NCBI GenBank assembly: GCA_009917545.1
Contig: QZDW01000003.1
Span: 124,001-188,000, forward strand
Direction of reading: 5' to 3'
DNA from: a bacterium 1XD42-76
Lineage (GTDB): Bacteria; Bacillota; Clostridia; Lachnospirales; Lachnospiraceae
Length of the DNA stretch: 64,000 nucleotides
Under the pieces are notes generated by a model, which made no database searches, was not told where the DNA came from, and saw only the letters and a program-made list of their open reading frames with translations. Of the stretch, positions 17,512 through 28,026 are shown piece after piece. The translations under genes and the position numbers were made by a program. Numbering within the stretch: position 1 is the first letter of the stretch; the number at the start of each line of letters is the position of its first letter.

Positions 17512-20500
17512 GTGAGGGTGAATGAATTGGCGAAGGATTTAGGAAAAACAAGTAAAGAGGTTTTAGATATTTTGCAGAAGAATAATGTAGAAGTGAAAAG
17601 CAATCTGTCAAATGTGACAGATGAACAGGTGTCCATCGTAAAAAAGGCACTTGCACCGAAGCCGGCTGTTGAGGCTTCGACAGAGAGTAAGAGTGCCGAA
17701 GGGGCGCCGGTACAACAGAAAAAGAGGATTGCGGCCGTTTACCGCCCACAGAACAGCTCCCAGAAGGGACGTCCGTCCGGTGCGCGCACCGGCCAGGGGC
17801 AGAGACCGGCCAGGCCGGCAGGAAACGGCGCAGGAATGCAGGCACGCCAGACAACAGGAACGGCACAGGGAAGGCAGCAGGAAGCGTTACAGGCCAGAAG
17901 CGCGGCGCAGTCAAGGCCGATGCCGCCGACACAGGGGGTGAAAGCCTCTCCGGGATCGAGACCGATGCCGCAGAAGCCGCTGCAGCCGTCCGGTACATTA
18001 AAGCCGCTGCAGGGGACGGTGAGACAGCCGCAGGCCGCAGGGGAAGGCGCGGGCCAGACAGCATCTGCACAGACTTCTATGCAAAAAACAGCGCAGCTCC
18101 AGCCATCCAAAGCGGTAAAGCAGCCGCAGGAACAGGCGGCGGGTTCTGCACAACAGGAGAACGGAAAGCAGACGGAAGCGGTAAGACAGCCGCAACTGTC
18201 AGAAAGCCGTCAGACAACGGTACAGGCGGCTTTCGGTCAGACATCCGATGCAGCAGCCGTGAAATCAGAAGCAGCACAGCAGGAAATGAGAACTGCGCAG
18301 TATTCCGGCCGTTCCCAGAACCAGACGGGAGGTACGGCAACGCGTGAGGGTCGCCCGGCACAGGGAAGAAGCTATCAGGAAGGCCGGGAACAGGGAAATC
18401 GTGATGGCGGAAGAGGTCAGGGGAGCCGTGACGGTGGAAATCGCCAGGGAAGCCGTGACGGAAGAAGCGGTCAGGGAGGCTACCAGGGAAGCCGAGACGG
18501 CGGAAATCGTCAGGGAAGCTACCAGGGAAACCGAGATGGAAGAAGCGGTCAGGGAGGCTACCAGGGAAGCCGAGACGGAAGAAGTGGCCCGGGAGGCTAC
18601 CAGGGAAGCCGAGACGGAAGAAGCGGTCAGGGCAGCTATCAGGGCCAGGGAAACCGAGATGGAAGAAGCGGTCAGGGAGGCTACCAGGGAAGCCGAGATG
18701 GTGGAAATCGCCCGGGAGGCTACCAGGGAAGCCGAGACGGAAGAAGCGGTCAGGGAGGCTACCAGGGAAACCGTGATGGCGGAAGAGGCCAGGGCAGCCG
18801 AGATGGAAGAAGCGGCCAGGGAGGCTATCAGGGAGGCCGTGACAACAGAGGCGGTCAGGGCGGACGCGGCCTGAACATTCCCAAACCATCCTTTGACACA
18901 CCGCTGGCACAGAAACAGCAGAATACGAAGGCAAGCAAGAATGCTTATAAGAAAGAGCATGATGCCAAGAAAGACCGTGACGGCGAGTTAAGAGGAAAGA
19001 GCGCGAGAAGCGGCAAGGGCGTAAAAGCACCTGTCATGCAGCAGCCGAGGAAAGAAGATGCGAAGGTTGAGGAAGTCAAGACCATTATCATTCCGGAGTT
19101 TATCACGATCAAAGAACTGGCTGACAAGATGAAGCTGCAGCCGTCCGCTATTGTTAAGAAGCTGTTTTTACAGGGAACTATCGTTACCATCAATCAGGAG
19201 ATTGATTTTGATAAGGCAGAGGAAATCGCAATGGAGTACGACATCCTCTGTGAAAAGGAAAAGAAGATTAACGTCATCGAAGAGCTCTTAAAGGAGGATG
19301 AGGAAGATGAGGCATCGATGGTTTCCAGACCGCCGGTTATCTGCGTGATGGGCCATGTCGATCACGGAAAGACCTCGCTTCTGGATGCGATCCGCGAGAC
19401 GAACGTTACTGCCAGAGAGGCTGGCGGAATCACACAGCATATTGGCGCTTATGTGGTAGAGGCGAACGGCCAGAAGATCACATTCCTGGATACACCGGGC
19501 CATGAAGCATTTACGGCCATGCGTATGCGCGGAGCTCAGGCGACAGATATCGCGATCCTGGTGGTAGCGGCAGACGACGGCGTAATGCCGCAGACCGTGG
19601 AAGCCATCAACCACGCGAAGGCAGCAGGAGTGGAGATCATCGTTGCCGTCAACAAGATCGACAAACCGAGTGCCAATGTCGAGCGTGTAAAGCAGGAGCT
19701 TTCCGAGCACGAGCTGATTCCGGAGGACTGGGGTGGAAATACCGTATTTGTTCCGGTATCAGCACATACAAAGGAAGGAATTCCGGAGCTTTTGGAAATG
19801 ATTCTTCTGACTGCCGAGGTCAAGGAATTAAAAGCGAACCCCAACCGGAAGGCGAGAGGCCTTGTCATTGAAGCGCAGCTTGACAAGGGAAGAGGCCCGG
19901 TGGCAACGGTACTGGTGCAGAAAGGCATTTTGAAGATCGGAGACTGTGTGGCAGCCGGTTCTTGTTACGGCAGAGTCCGTGCTATGATGGATGACAAGGG
20001 GAACCGTGTGAAGGAGGCAGGACCGTCTACTCCGGTGGAGATCCTGGGCCTTAACGATGTTCCCAATGCCGGGGAGGTATTTGTTTCTCAGCAGAATGAG
20101 AAGGAAGCCAGAAGCTTTGCGGAGACCTTTATCGCAGAGGGCAAGAATAAACTCATCGAGGACACCAAGGCGAAACTGTCTCTGGACGATCTGTTCTCCC
20201 AGATTAAGGCGGGCAATGTGAAAGAGCTGCCGATCATCGTCAAGGCAGATGTACAGGGTTCCGTGGAGGCAGTGAAGCAGAGCCTTTTGAAGCTGTCCAA
20301 CGAGGAAGTTATGGTAAAGGTTATCCACGGAGGCGTTGGTACGATCAACGAATCGGATGTGACGCTGGCATCGGCGTCCAACGCAATCATTATCGGCTTC
20401 AATGTGCGTCCGGATGCGACAGCCAAATCAACGGCCGACCGTGAAAAGGTGGATATGCGCTTGTACCGTGTCATTTATCAGGCGATCGAGGATGTGGAGT

Positions 20501-20826
20501 CTGCCATGAAGGGCATGCTGGATCCGATCTTCGAGGAGCAGGTGACAGGCCATGCTGTCGTGCGTCAGACCTTCAAGGCCTCAGGAGTGGGCACCATTGC
20601 CGGTTCCTATATCCTGGATGGCAAGATTGTGCGTGGCTGCAAGGTAAGAATCAGCCGGGACGGCGAGCAGATCTTCGAAGGCGCTCTGGCCTCCCTGAAG
20701 CGGTTTAAGGATGATGTGAAGGAGGTCAATGCAGGTTACGAGTGCGGACTTGTCTTTGACAGCTTTAATGATCTGCAGGAGGATGATACGATCGAGGCAT
20801 ATATCATGGTAGAGGTGCCGAGATAG
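17512..20826 (+). CDS. infB: Translation initiation factor IF-2
   Basis: GTPase that places fMet-tRNA on the 30S subunit. About 1104 residues, longer than B. subtilis IF2 (716). Domains: N-terminal IF2_N (1-55), a long linker rich in Gln/Ala/Pro (60-290), and a Gly-Arg-Gln-Asp repeat block (about 296-452). A second IF2_N-like segment (about 530-590) is followed by the G domain with [10 protein letters not shown] near 613, DTPGHEAF and NKIDKP, then domains II-IV. Three in-frame GTG codons lie at 17506, 17512 and 17518; GGAGG at 17499-17503 best fits 17512. The repeat block of [13 protein letters not shown] type resembles RGG RNA-binding tracts. Confidence 0.96.
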   Translation: MRVNELAKDLGKTSKEVLDILQKNNVEVKSNLSNVTDEQVSIVKKALAPKPAVEASTESKSAEGAPVQQKKRIAAVYRPQNSSQKGRPSGARTGQGQRPARPAGNGAGMQARQTTGTAQGRQQEALQARSAAQSRPMPPTQGVKASPGSRPMPQKPLQPSGTLKPLQGTVRQPQAAGEGAGQTASAQTSMQKTAQLQPSKAVKQPQEQAAGSAQQENGKQTEAVRQPQLSESRQTTVQAAFGQTSDAAAVKSEAAQQEMRTAQYSGRSQNQTGGTATREGRPAQGRSYQEGREQGNRDGGRGQGSRDGGNRQGSRDGRSGQGGYQGSRDGGNRQGSYQGNRDGRSGQGGYQGSRDGRSGPGGYQGSRDGRSGQGSYQGQGNRDGRSGQGGYQGSRDGGNRPGGYQGSRDGRSGQGGYQGNRDGGRGQGSRDGRSGQGGYQGGRDNRGGQGGRGLNIPKPSFDTPLAQKQQNTKASKNAYKKEHDAKKDRDGELRGKSARSGKGVKAPVMQQPRKEDAKVEEVKTIIIPEFITIKELADKMKLQPSAIVKKLFLQGTIVTINQEIDFDKAEEIAMEYDILCEKEKKINVIEELLKEDEEDEASMVSRPPVICVMGHVDHGKTSLLDAIRETNVTAREAGGITQHIGAYVVEANGQKITFLDTPGHEAFTAMRMRGAQATDIAILVVAADDGVMPQTVEAINHAKAAGVEIIVAVNKIDKPSANVERVKQELSEHELIPEDWGGNTVFVPVSAHTKEGIPELLEMILLTAEVKELKANPNRKARGLVIEAQLDKGRGPVATVLVQKGILKIGDCVAAGSCYGRVRAMMDDKGNRVKEAGPSTPVEILGLNDVPNAGEVFVSQQNEKEARSFAETFIAEGKNKLIEDTKAKLSLDDLFSQIKAGNVKELPIIVKADVQGSVEAVKQSLLKLSNEEVMVKVIHGGVGTINESDVTLASASNAIIIGFNVRPDATAKSTADREKVDMRLYRVIYQAIEDVESAMKGMLDPIFEEQVTGHAVVRQTFKASGVGTIAGSYILDGKIVRGCKVRISRDGEQIFEGALASLKRFKDDVKEVNAGYECGLVFDSFNDLQEDDTIEAYIMVEVPR

Positions 20827-20835
20827 GATATAAGT

Positions 20836-20888
20836 CTGCCTGCCATCCTGCGTTCGTTTCTTATCTGAGACGGCAGGACGGCAGGCAG
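20836..20888 (+). other. Long hairpin between infB and rbfA
   Basis: CTGCCTGCC-A-TCCTGC pairs with GCAGGA-C-GGCAGGCAG (one mismatch) around a 21-base loop. No T-run follows, so it is more likely an RNA processing or stability element than a terminator. Confidence 0.6.
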
Positions 20889-20969
20889 GGCCGCGGTCTG
20901 CCGTGCGTTGGAGAAAGACAGCTCTGTTATGTGTGCAGGCCGAAGGAAGAGAGATAGAAGGAGTATCAG

Positions 20970-21416
20970 TTGAGAAAGAACAGCATTAAAAATACGAGAA
21001 TTAACGGTGAGGTCCAGAAAGCTTTGAGCGAGATCATCCGCTCTGAGTTAAAGGATCCCAGAATCCATCCCATGACGAGCGTTGTCATGGTGCAGGTGAC
21101 GCCGGATCTCAAATTCTGCAAGGCCTATGTAAGCGTCCTGGCAGGTGAAGAGCAGGCAAAGGACACGCTGCGCGGATTAAAAAGCGCTGTGGGATATATC
21201 CGTACGCAGCTTGCCAGAAAGGTAAACCTGCGCAATACGCCGGAACTTTCCTTTGTACTCGACCAGTCCATCGAATATGGTGTCCGCATGTCGAGGCTCA
21301 TTGACGAGGTGGCAGGGAGCGACAGTGAAAAGGAAGAATGTGCTGCCGGAGACAGGATATCAGAAGGGGAACACGGCAGTCAAGAGGAAGAAAAGGAAGA
21401 TACAGCTTCGATATAG
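20970..21416 (+). CDS. rbfA: Ribosome-binding factor A
   Basis: Single KH-like domain factor needed for 16S rRNA 5'-end maturation and cold adaptation. The 148 residues start with a TTG at 20970 behind AAGGAG. Recognisable features are RINGEVQKALSEIIRSELKDPRI and VTPDLKFCKAYVSVL. The last 35 residues are a polar Glu/Ser-rich tail without a counterpart in most homologues. Same operon as infB. Confidence 0.93.
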   Translation: MRKNSIKNTRINGEVQKALSEIIRSELKDPRIHPMTSVVMVQVTPDLKFCKAYVSVLAGEEQAKDTLRGLKSAVGYIRTQLARKVNLRNTPELSFVLDQSIEYGVRMSRLIDEVAGSDSEKEECAAGDRISEGEHGSQEEEKEDTASI

Positions 21417-21570
21417 GATGACTGCCAGATAAAGCCTGTCAGTCTGAGAGGCAGACAGAGTCAGCGAGACAGGAAGAGCAGGCAGAAAGAAGGAGCCGGA
21501 CAGAACCGGATGCACCAGATCAGCCGGACTGTCACATGATGGCACAGAAATCAGAAAGGAGTCATTTCGA

Positions 21571-22551
21571 GTGGGAATTTTATCAGAATTTCTGAACAAT
21601 AAAAAAACTGTGGTGATACTTGGACATGTCAATCCGGACGGGGACTGTATTGGTTCCTGCCTGGGACTGTACAATTATATCAGAGAAAATTTCCCCCAGA
21701 CAGAGCCTTACGTTTATCTGGAGCCAATGGGACAAAAGTTTGGCTACCTGAAGGGATATGGGGATGTGCGGAATGAATACGAGCCAAATCAGCAGTTTGA
21801 CGCATGTATTACACTTGATGCCAGCGATGTGGGGCGGCTGGGGAGCTTTGCCCCTTACCTGGAATCGGCAAAGGACAGCCTGTGTATCGACCACCATATC
21901 ACCAATCATGGGCTTGCAAAGACGAATCTTGTGGAAAGCAGTGCGAGTTCGACGTGTGAAGTGCTTTATGGTATTCTGGAGGAGGAAAAGATCAGTCTTT
22001 TGACTGCCGAATGTCTGTATACAGGAATCGTGCATGATACCGGAGTGTTTAAATACTCTAACACCTCCCGGAAAACGCTGGAAATCGCAGGCCGCCTGAT
22101 CGAAAAGGGAGTGGATTTTCCGAAAATCATTGACCGGAGTTTTTATATGAAAACATACGGGCAGACCCGGGTTCACGGGGAGGCGCTCTCAAAATGCAGC
22201 CTCCTCATGGACGGCCGCCTGATCTACACGGTGGTGACAGGCGAGGAGCTTCTGCGGTATGGATGTACGGTCAAGTCCACAGACGGGATCATCGACCAGC
22301 TTCGTGTCGTGGAAGGCGTGGAGTGTGCCGTATTGCTGTATGAGACAGGAAAGCCCTCTGAGTATAAAGTCAGCTTGCGGACCAACACGGAGCTTGATGT
22401 GAGCCGCGTGGCGTCGGCCTTCGGCGGCGGCGGGCATGTGAAGGCAGCAGGCTGTACCGTGATAGGGAGTGTGGACGAGATTATCGAACGGGTTTGCAGT
22501 GAGGTCAGGAGACAGTGGGCCGGGATGGAACAGCAGGGAATGCCAGACTGA
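21571..22551 (+). CDS. nrnA: DHH/DHHA1 phosphoesterase, bifunctional oligoribonuclease/PAP phosphatase NrnA
   Basis: A Mn-dependent phosphoesterase of 326 residues that degrades nanoRNA and may dephosphorylate pAp. The DHH domain shows LGHVNPDGDCIGSCLGLY near residue 16, LDASDVGRL near 88 and the signature CIDHHITNHG near 107. The C-terminal DHHA1 domain carries the GGGGHVKAAG motif. The start is GTG 21571 with AAAGGAG 9 bases upstream. It lies in the conserved rbfA-nrnA-truB-ribF neighbourhood. The 150-base gap before it (21417-21570) holds no recognised feature. Confidence 0.9.
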   Translation: MGILSEFLNNKKTVVILGHVNPDGDCIGSCLGLYNYIRENFPQTEPYVYLEPMGQKFGYLKGYGDVRNEYEPNQQFDACITLDASDVGRLGSFAPYLESAKDSLCIDHHITNHGLAKTNLVESSASSTCEVLYGILEEEKISLLTAECLYTGIVHDTGVFKYSNTSRKTLEIAGRLIEKGVDFPKIIDRSFYMKTYGQTRVHGEALSKCSLLMDGRLIYTVVTGEELLRYGCTVKSTDGIIDQLRVVEGVECAVLLYETGKPSEYKVSLRTNTELDVSRVASAFGGGGHVKAAGCTVIGSVDEIIERVCSEVRRQWAGMEQQGMPD

Positions 22552-22584
22552 GGAGTACCAGGACAGGTGTGGAAATAACCTTCC

Positions 22585-22684
22585 TGCGCCCACAAGTGAG
22601 CATGCCGTTATAATTGAAAGTAGTCCGGGCGCATTAGGCATCCCTGAATCTATGCCGCCTGACGGCGACGAGACTTTCATAGTA
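22585..22684 (+). repeat. Dispersed structured repeat, copy 4
   Basis: Same element as at 13264 and 13371, on the same strand, between nrnA and truB. TGAAAGT (22615-22621) pairs with ACTTTCA (22673-22679), and the CCGCC-TGAC-GGCG hairpin is retained. Confidence 0.8.
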
Positions 22685-22783
22685 GCATGGGGACTGGTAC
22701 AGGAAGAGATACCGCCGGAGGGTATTTTTATGTGAGTACAGGAAACAGCGGAAAAGACGACAGAGAAATGACCAGGTGACGCG

Positions 22784-23677
22784 ATGTATGATGGATTAAT
22801 CAATGTATATAAGGAAAAGGGCTTTACCTCCCACGACGTGGTGGCAAAGCTCAGAGGTATTTTAGGGCAAAAAAAGGTAGGACATACGGGAACTCTGGAC
22901 CCGGAGGCGGAAGGCGTCCTTCTGGTTTGCGCAGGAAAAGGAACCAAGCTCTGCGACATGCTGACGGACCGTGATAAAACGTACCGGGCTGTGCTGCTTT
23001 TAGGAAAACGGACGGACACTCAGGATACAACCGGGGAGGTTCTGGAAGAGCGCGACATAAGCGGGCTGACGGAGGAATCCATCCGGGATGTGATCCAGTC
23101 CTTTGTAGGCGATTATGAGCAGATACCGCCTATGTATTCGGCCCTGAAGGTGAATGGAAAGAAGCTGTGCGACCTTGCACGGGCTGGTGTGGAGGTGGAG
23201 CGGAAGGCGCGCCCGGTGAAAATTTACGGGATTACAATCGAGTCCATTGAACTTCCCCGGGTCGTGATGACAGTCTCGTGTTCAAAAGGAACGTATATCC
23301 GTACCCTGTGCCATGATATCGGGGAACGTCTTTTAGCAGGCGGCTGTATGCAGTCGCTTGTGCGCATAAAAACCGCCGGATTTGATATATCCGGAAGCCG
23401 TACTCTGGGAGAGATGCAGCGTCTGAAAGACGAGGACAGGCTTTCTGAGGCAGTACTGCCTTTGGAGGCCGTATTTCAGAATTACCGGAAGGTTCACGTT
23501 ATGGATGCGGACACAGACCGCCTTGTCATAAACGGGAATCCATTTTATAATGCAGACGCCGCTCAAAACGAATGTGGAAGCCCGGTCTGTGTCTACAGTA
23601 TGGACGGCCGGTTTGTGGGCATTTATGAATTTGTGCGGGAGAAACGTATGTTTTATCCCCAAAAGATATTTTTGTAA
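22784..23677 (+). CDS. truB: tRNA pseudouridine(55) synthase TruB
   Basis: Makes the universal pseudouridine 55 in the T loop of tRNA. The 297 residues include the catalytic Asp39 in GHTGTLDPEAEGVL, the IPPMYSALKVNGKKL substrate loop, and SCSKGTYIRTLCHDIG. A C-terminal PUA-like domain follows (about 235-297). ATG 22784 is preceded by CAGGTGACG. Part of the rbfA-nrnA-truB-ribF run. Confidence 0.94.
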   Translation: MYDGLINVYKEKGFTSHDVVAKLRGILGQKKVGHTGTLDPEAEGVLLVCAGKGTKLCDMLTDRDKTYRAVLLLGKRTDTQDTTGEVLEERDISGLTEESIRDVIQSFVGDYEQIPPMYSALKVNGKKLCDLARAGVEVERKARPVKIYGITIESIELPRVVMTVSCSKGTYIRTLCHDIGERLLAGGCMQSLVRIKTAGFDISGSRTLGEMQRLKDEDRLSEAVLPLEAVFQNYRKVHVMDADTDRLVINGNPFYNADAAQNECGSPVCVYSMDGRFVGIYEFVREKRMFYPQKIFL

Positions 23678-23683
23678 ATATCC

Positions 23684-23712
23684 GTAACCGTTCTATGTAA
23701 CAGAACGGTTAC
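23684..23712 (+). other. Perfect hairpin between truB and ribF
   Basis: An 11-bp perfect inverted repeat GTAACCGTTCT / AGAACGGTTAC with a 7-base loop has no T-run after it. It may be an RNA processing or stability element. Confidence 0.6.
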
Positions 23713-23748
23713 AGGATAAGAAACATCTTACTGCCGGAGGAAATTGAC

Positions 23749-24675
23749 ATGCAGTATATTGCTGGAAGCAGGGAATTCCATATTAAGGAGCCTGCCGTCG
23801 TCAGCATCGGGAAATTTGACGGGCTCCACAGAGGGCACAGAAAGCTCCTTGGCGAGATGCTTTCATGGAAGGAAAAGGGGCTTTCCGTGGCTGTGTTTAC
23901 ATTTTCCACGCCCCCCAATGCATTGGTGCGGGGGGGCGTGCAGACAATGATTATGACGAATGCAGAGCGTGAAGCCCTGCTTGCCGGGGCCGGAATCGAC
24001 TATTTGGTGGAATATCCCTTTGATGAGGCGACATCGCATATGGAGCCGGAGCAGTTCGTGAAGGAGATATTGACGGAGAAAATGAACGCCAGAGTGATCG
24101 TTACCGGCCCGGACTGCCATTTTGGGTACCGCGCTGCCGGAGACTGTGGACTTCTGACGGCTTTGGAGTCCAAATACAGATATCATTTTTTTGTGGTTGA
24201 CAAGGAACGCGATCAGGACAATAAGATTATAAGCAGTACGTATATCCGTGAAATGCTGGCTGGCGGGAAAATCAAAAAGGCCAACGAGCTTTTAGGCTAT
24301 TATTATTTCATATCCGGACGTGTGGAGCACGGGCAGTCATTAGGACACAGAAAACTTTATCCCACGGCCAATCTTGTGCCTCCCAGAGAAAAGCATCTGC
24401 CAAGGTTCGGTGTCTACGTGTCGAGAGTGACGACGGAATCCGGAGTATACGCCGGCCTTACGAATGTGGGGACGAAGCCAACGGTTGGAGCCCGAAATGC
24501 TGCCGGTGCGGAAACCTATCTCTATGATTTTAGCGGTGATCTCTATGGGGAACAGATCAAGGTAGAGCTTCTGGACTTCGTACGGCCGGAGATGCGGTTT
24601 GCGTCCCTTGACGAGTTGAGAGGACAGCTCGACCATGATATCGTTGTATGCAGAACTATGTATCCGTTTGGGTAA
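23749..24675 (+). CDS. ribF: Bifunctional riboflavin kinase/FAD synthetase
   Basis: Phosphorylates riboflavin to FMN and adenylylates FMN to FAD. The 308 residues contain an N-terminal nucleotidyltransferase domain (SIGKFDGLHRGHRKLL near residue 15, ISSTYIREMLAGGKI near 165). A C-terminal flavokinase domain follows (GHRKLYPTANLVPP near 200, GLTNVGTKPTVG near 240). ATG 23749 has GGAGG nearby at 23736-23740. Last gene of the translation-linked run. No FMN riboswitch was seen upstream. Confidence 0.94.
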   Translation: MQYIAGSREFHIKEPAVVSIGKFDGLHRGHRKLLGEMLSWKEKGLSVAVFTFSTPPNALVRGGVQTMIMTNAEREALLAGAGIDYLVEYPFDEATSHMEPEQFVKEILTEKMNARVIVTGPDCHFGYRAAGDCGLLTALESKYRYHFFVVDKERDQDNKIISSTYIREMLAGGKIKKANELLGYYYFISGRVEHGQSLGHRKLYPTANLVPPREKHLPRFGVYVSRVTTESGVYAGLTNVGTKPTVGARNAAGAETYLYDFSGDLYGEQIKVELLDFVRPEMRFASLDELRGQLDHDIVVCRTMYPFG

Positions 24676-24740
24676 GGCGGTGCGCGGTGGAGCCTGACCG
24701 GCATGGAGAGAAAATAGCATAGAATGGGAAGGAACAATCA

Positions 24741-25865
24741 ATGAAAAAGGGCGAGTATATAAAATATCTGGTGATCGGCGTGATTGCGCTCTGCGTCTGC
24801 CTGATCGTGAGAAATCAGGCGGCGCTTCTGGGCACTGTCAGAGGGGTAATCAGCGCGGCATCGCCGCTGATTACGGGCTGTATCATTGCCTATGTGCTGA
24901 ATATTTTGTTAGAGCGCATCGAAATCCTCTATTTTCCGGGTACAAAAAGCGGTCTGCTGATTAAGAGCCGGAGGCCGGTCTGTATTTTGCTGTCGCTTCT
25001 TGTCCTCCTGCTGATTCTGTTCTTAGTGAGCCGCCTGGTCGTGCCGGAACTTCGTTCCAGCATCCGGCTCATTACCGCTGAGGTTCCTGCCCTGGTGGAG
25101 CAGGTCGGAAAGCTGGCGGTGGACAGCCAGGTAAGCCTTCCTGCGCTCGAGGAGCTTGCGGCGCTTCAGGGGCTTGATCTGCAGGAAATCATTAAAAAGA
25201 CCCTGAATATGGTAGCAATGGGAGCAGGAAGTCTGTTCAATTCGATTTTTTCCGTGCTGGCAGGAGTGTTCGGGGCTTTGACACAGTTTTTGATCGGAGG
25301 TATTTTCGCAATCTATTTGCTAAGCGGTAAGGAACGGCTCGGGGAGCAGGCGAAACGGCTGGCAAAGGCATATTTAACGCCGGATTTTAAGGATACGCTG
25401 TTCTATGTCTGCGGTGTGCTGAATGATACCTTTAAAAGCTTTATTATCGGACAATGTATGGAGGCAGTCATCATCGGTGTTCTCTGTGCGGCCGGGATGT
25501 TTGTCTTTCGGATGCCGTATGCGGTCATGACAGGAACCGTGGTGGGGGTGACGGCATTGATTCCGGTTGTGGGCGCTTACATCGGTGCAGTAGTCGGAGC
25601 ATTCATGGTGTTTACCGTCAATCCGCTTCAGGCGCTGTTCTTTATCCTTTTCCTCATAGTCTTACAGCAGCTTGAGGGAAATCTGATTTATCCGAAGGTC
25701 GTAGGAAGCTCGATCGGTCTGCCGGGTATCTGGGTGCTGGCTGCTGTGACGGTTGGGGGAAGTCTTATGGGAATCAGCGGTATGCTGGTGGGAGTCCCTC
25801 TGGCAGCAGCTGTTTACCGGCTTACAGGAGCAGATGTGAGAGAGCGGTTAAAGGAAACAAAATGA
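24741..25865 (+). CDS. AI-2E family transporter (second paralogue)
   Basis: A 374-residue membrane protein of the same PF01594 family as 7888-9147. It has hydrophobic helices near residues 8-25, 32-52, 80-100 and several between 165 and 365. The family's C-terminal pattern GVTALIPVVGAYIGAVVGAF and LQQLEGNLIYPKVVGSSIGLP is clear. The start is ATG 24741 after GGAAGGAAC. The transported compound is unknown. Confidence 0.85.
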   Translation: MKKGEYIKYLVIGVIALCVCLIVRNQAALLGTVRGVISAASPLITGCIIAYVLNILLERIEILYFPGTKSGLLIKSRRPVCILLSLLVLLLILFLVSRLVVPELRSSIRLITAEVPALVEQVGKLAVDSQVSLPALEELAALQGLDLQEIIKKTLNMVAMGAGSLFNSIFSVLAGVFGALTQFLIGGIFAIYLLSGKERLGEQAKRLAKAYLTPDFKDTLFYVCGVLNDTFKSFIIGQCMEAVIIGVLCAAGMFVFRMPYAVMTGTVVGVTALIPVVGAYIGAVVGAFMVFTVNPLQALFFILFLIVLQQLEGNLIYPKVVGSSIGLPGIWVLAAVTVGGSLMGISGMLVGVPLAAAVYRLTGADVRERLKETK

Positions 25866-25938
25866 ATGTGAGACAGGAATGGAATGACAGATACTTGCCA
25901 GAGCATGGAATCTTCATGGTAAAAGGAGAGAGATTGGC

Positions 25939-27978
25939 ATGGGAGAAGAAAAAACAGGAAGCGGCCACAAGGGCCAGAGCCGCCGTCGAAAAGCAGCTTC
26001 TGGCGGCAGCAGGATCCTTTTGATCGTGACTGGTGTCCTGCTGGCAGCGGTCGCGGCAGCAGCCGGCTCAGCCGGCTTTTTCTACATACATGAGACGGAG
26101 CGGTATAAGGAAGCGTTTTTACCTAATACCAGAATAAACGGGATCGACGCATCGGGAAAAACGGTAGAACAGGTCAAAGAGGAAATCGAGAACGAGATGC
26201 TGGGGTATACACTGCAGATCACGGGCCGTAACAGTCTGCGCGAAAACATCACCGGGGAGGAGGTCGGGCTCCATACAGAATTTGACGGTAGCCTGGAACA
26301 AATCCTTAACGGACAGGATCCGAGCGAATGGGTTTCCAGACTCCAATCAGGAGAGACCCATGAAGTTGCCGCCATGCTGGCCTTTGACGAAGAGCTCCTT
26401 GCGCGGAAAGTTGATTCTCTGAAATGCATGGAACCAGAGCGCATGCAGGAGGCAGAGGATGCCCATATTTCTGAGTATGACAGTGAAATTATGGGGTATA
26501 CGATCGTGCCGGAGAAATCGGGGACTGTCGTGGACCGGGACGTCCTTTTACAGGCCGTAGGAGAAGCTGTCTGCAGCCTGACCCCACAGATGTCCTTAAG
26601 AGATTCGGGCTGTTATCAGGAAGCGGCGGTTAAAGCAGACGATGAGAGTCTTTCAGCGCTGGCAGCCGAGCTCAACACCTATACGGGAGCTGTAGTTACG
26701 CACGTTTTCGGCAATCAGAAGGAAGTATTAAACGGGGATGAAATACATAAATGGCTGTCTGTTGAGAATGGAGAAGTCGTGCTGGACGAGGCATCTGTAT
26801 CCGATTATGTAAAGAACCTGGCAGAAAAATATAATACGGCCTACAAAGAAAAAAGCTTAAAAACGTCGTACAACTCCACGGTTACGATATCCGGAGGGAA
26901 TTATGGGTGGAGAATCGACCAGAAGAAGGAAACAGAGGCAGTTCTGGCGATCATCAGGGCCGGGGAGCAGCAGACAAGGGAACCGGAATATCTGCAGACG
27001 GCGGCCAGCCACGGGGAGAACGACTATGGAAATACATATGTGGAAATCAACCTGACCGCACAACATCTGTACTTTTATAAAGAAGGCAGACTGGTTACAG
27101 AATCAGATTTTGTGTCCGGAAATGCGTCCAGAGGCTGGTCCACTCCGGCCGGGGCCTATCCGCTGACCTATAAGCAGAGAAATGCCACCCTGAAAGGGGA
27201 AAATTACCGCACGCCGGTGTCATACTGGATGCCGTTTAACGGTGGAATCGGCATGCATGACGCTGACTGGCGCGGGAGCTTTGGCGGGTCAATCTATAAG
27301 ACGAACGGTTCGCATGGATGCATTAATCTTCCGCCTGCGATCGCGCAGACGATTTATGAAAATATTTCTGCCGGGACGCCGGTGCTCTGCTATCATCTGG
27401 ATGGAACGGAAAACAGTAAGACAAGCAGACCTCCGGCAGGAACCAGTGGGAACGCGGATGCAGGGCAGGGAGCTGGTGGAACAGCTGCCGGCCGGGAGAC
27501 AACAGCCGCGAGCCAGGATACTGGAGGGGCAGTTCCCGGTCAGGAGGCAGGAGGAACGGCTCCTGGGTCAGAGAGTGTACCAACAGGGCCGGAAGGAGGC
27601 CAGGAGAACACACCTGAGATGCAACCGGGAAATCAGGAATCTGTACCAGAGACCGTACCGGCAGGGTCGGAAGGAACCCCTGGCGGATCGGATACATCCG
27701 ACAGTCAGGGAGGAAATCCGGGAGCCGGAACAGGCAGTGGGAGTTCTGAAACTGGAGGAGGGGATGCTGGATCCGATTCAGGGGAACTTATGGAGACAGC
27801 ATCAGCCGGCTCTGATGGCGGAAGCGGGGAAAATCCAGATGTATCCGGAGGAGACCACATGGAAACAGCGCCTGACGTGGAGACTGATCCGATCTCGGGG
27901 AACGATGATAACCAGGTCGGCCCTGGATATGATTCGGTGGTGCGTGAGACAGAGATTCCGATTGGGCCGGGGTATTGA
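25939..27978 (+). CDS. L,D-transpeptidase (YkuD) with extended low-complexity tail
   Basis: Makes 3-3 peptidoglycan cross-links or attaches proteins to the wall. Of 679 residues, one transmembrane segment is at about 22-45. Two peptidoglycan-binding-like regions (PG_binding_4 type) span about 55-350, and the YkuD catalytic domain spans about 370-490 with the SHGCINLP motif (Cys near residue 460). From about residue 495 to the end there is a Gly/Ser/Pro/Glu-rich tail with repeated GTAPG and AGG stretches, probably a wall-spanning or surface-exposed segment. The start is ATG 25939 behind AAAGGAGAG. Confidence 0.9.
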   Translation: MGEEKTGSGHKGQSRRRKAASGGSRILLIVTGVLLAAVAAAAGSAGFFYIHETERYKEAFLPNTRINGIDASGKTVEQVKEEIENEMLGYTLQITGRNSLRENITGEEVGLHTEFDGSLEQILNGQDPSEWVSRLQSGETHEVAAMLAFDEELLARKVDSLKCMEPERMQEAEDAHISEYDSEIMGYTIVPEKSGTVVDRDVLLQAVGEAVCSLTPQMSLRDSGCYQEAAVKADDESLSALAAELNTYTGAVVTHVFGNQKEVLNGDEIHKWLSVENGEVVLDEASVSDYVKNLAEKYNTAYKEKSLKTSYNSTVTISGGNYGWRIDQKKETEAVLAIIRAGEQQTREPEYLQTAASHGENDYGNTYVEINLTAQHLYFYKEGRLVTESDFVSGNASRGWSTPAGAYPLTYKQRNATLKGENYRTPVSYWMPFNGGIGMHDADWRGSFGGSIYKTNGSHGCINLPPAIAQTIYENISAGTPVLCYHLDGTENSKTSRPPAGTSGNADAGQGAGGTAAGRETTAASQDTGGAVPGQEAGGTAPGSESVPTGPEGGQENTPEMQPGNQESVPETVPAGSEGTPGGSDTSDSQGGNPGAGTGSGSSETGGGDAGSDSGELMETASAGSDGGSGENPDVSGGDHMETAPDVETDPISGNDDNQVGPGYDSVVRETEIPIGPGY

Positions 27979-28026
27979 TGTGCATGAATTTCTGAAATAT
28001 TGCACAGACATTTTTTGATTTTCTTA

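Noticed and set aside
18077-19030. Long minus-strand frames opposite the infB repeat block
   Set aside because: Their repeats mirror the Gly/Arg repeats of IF-2 read from the other strand; no start signal.
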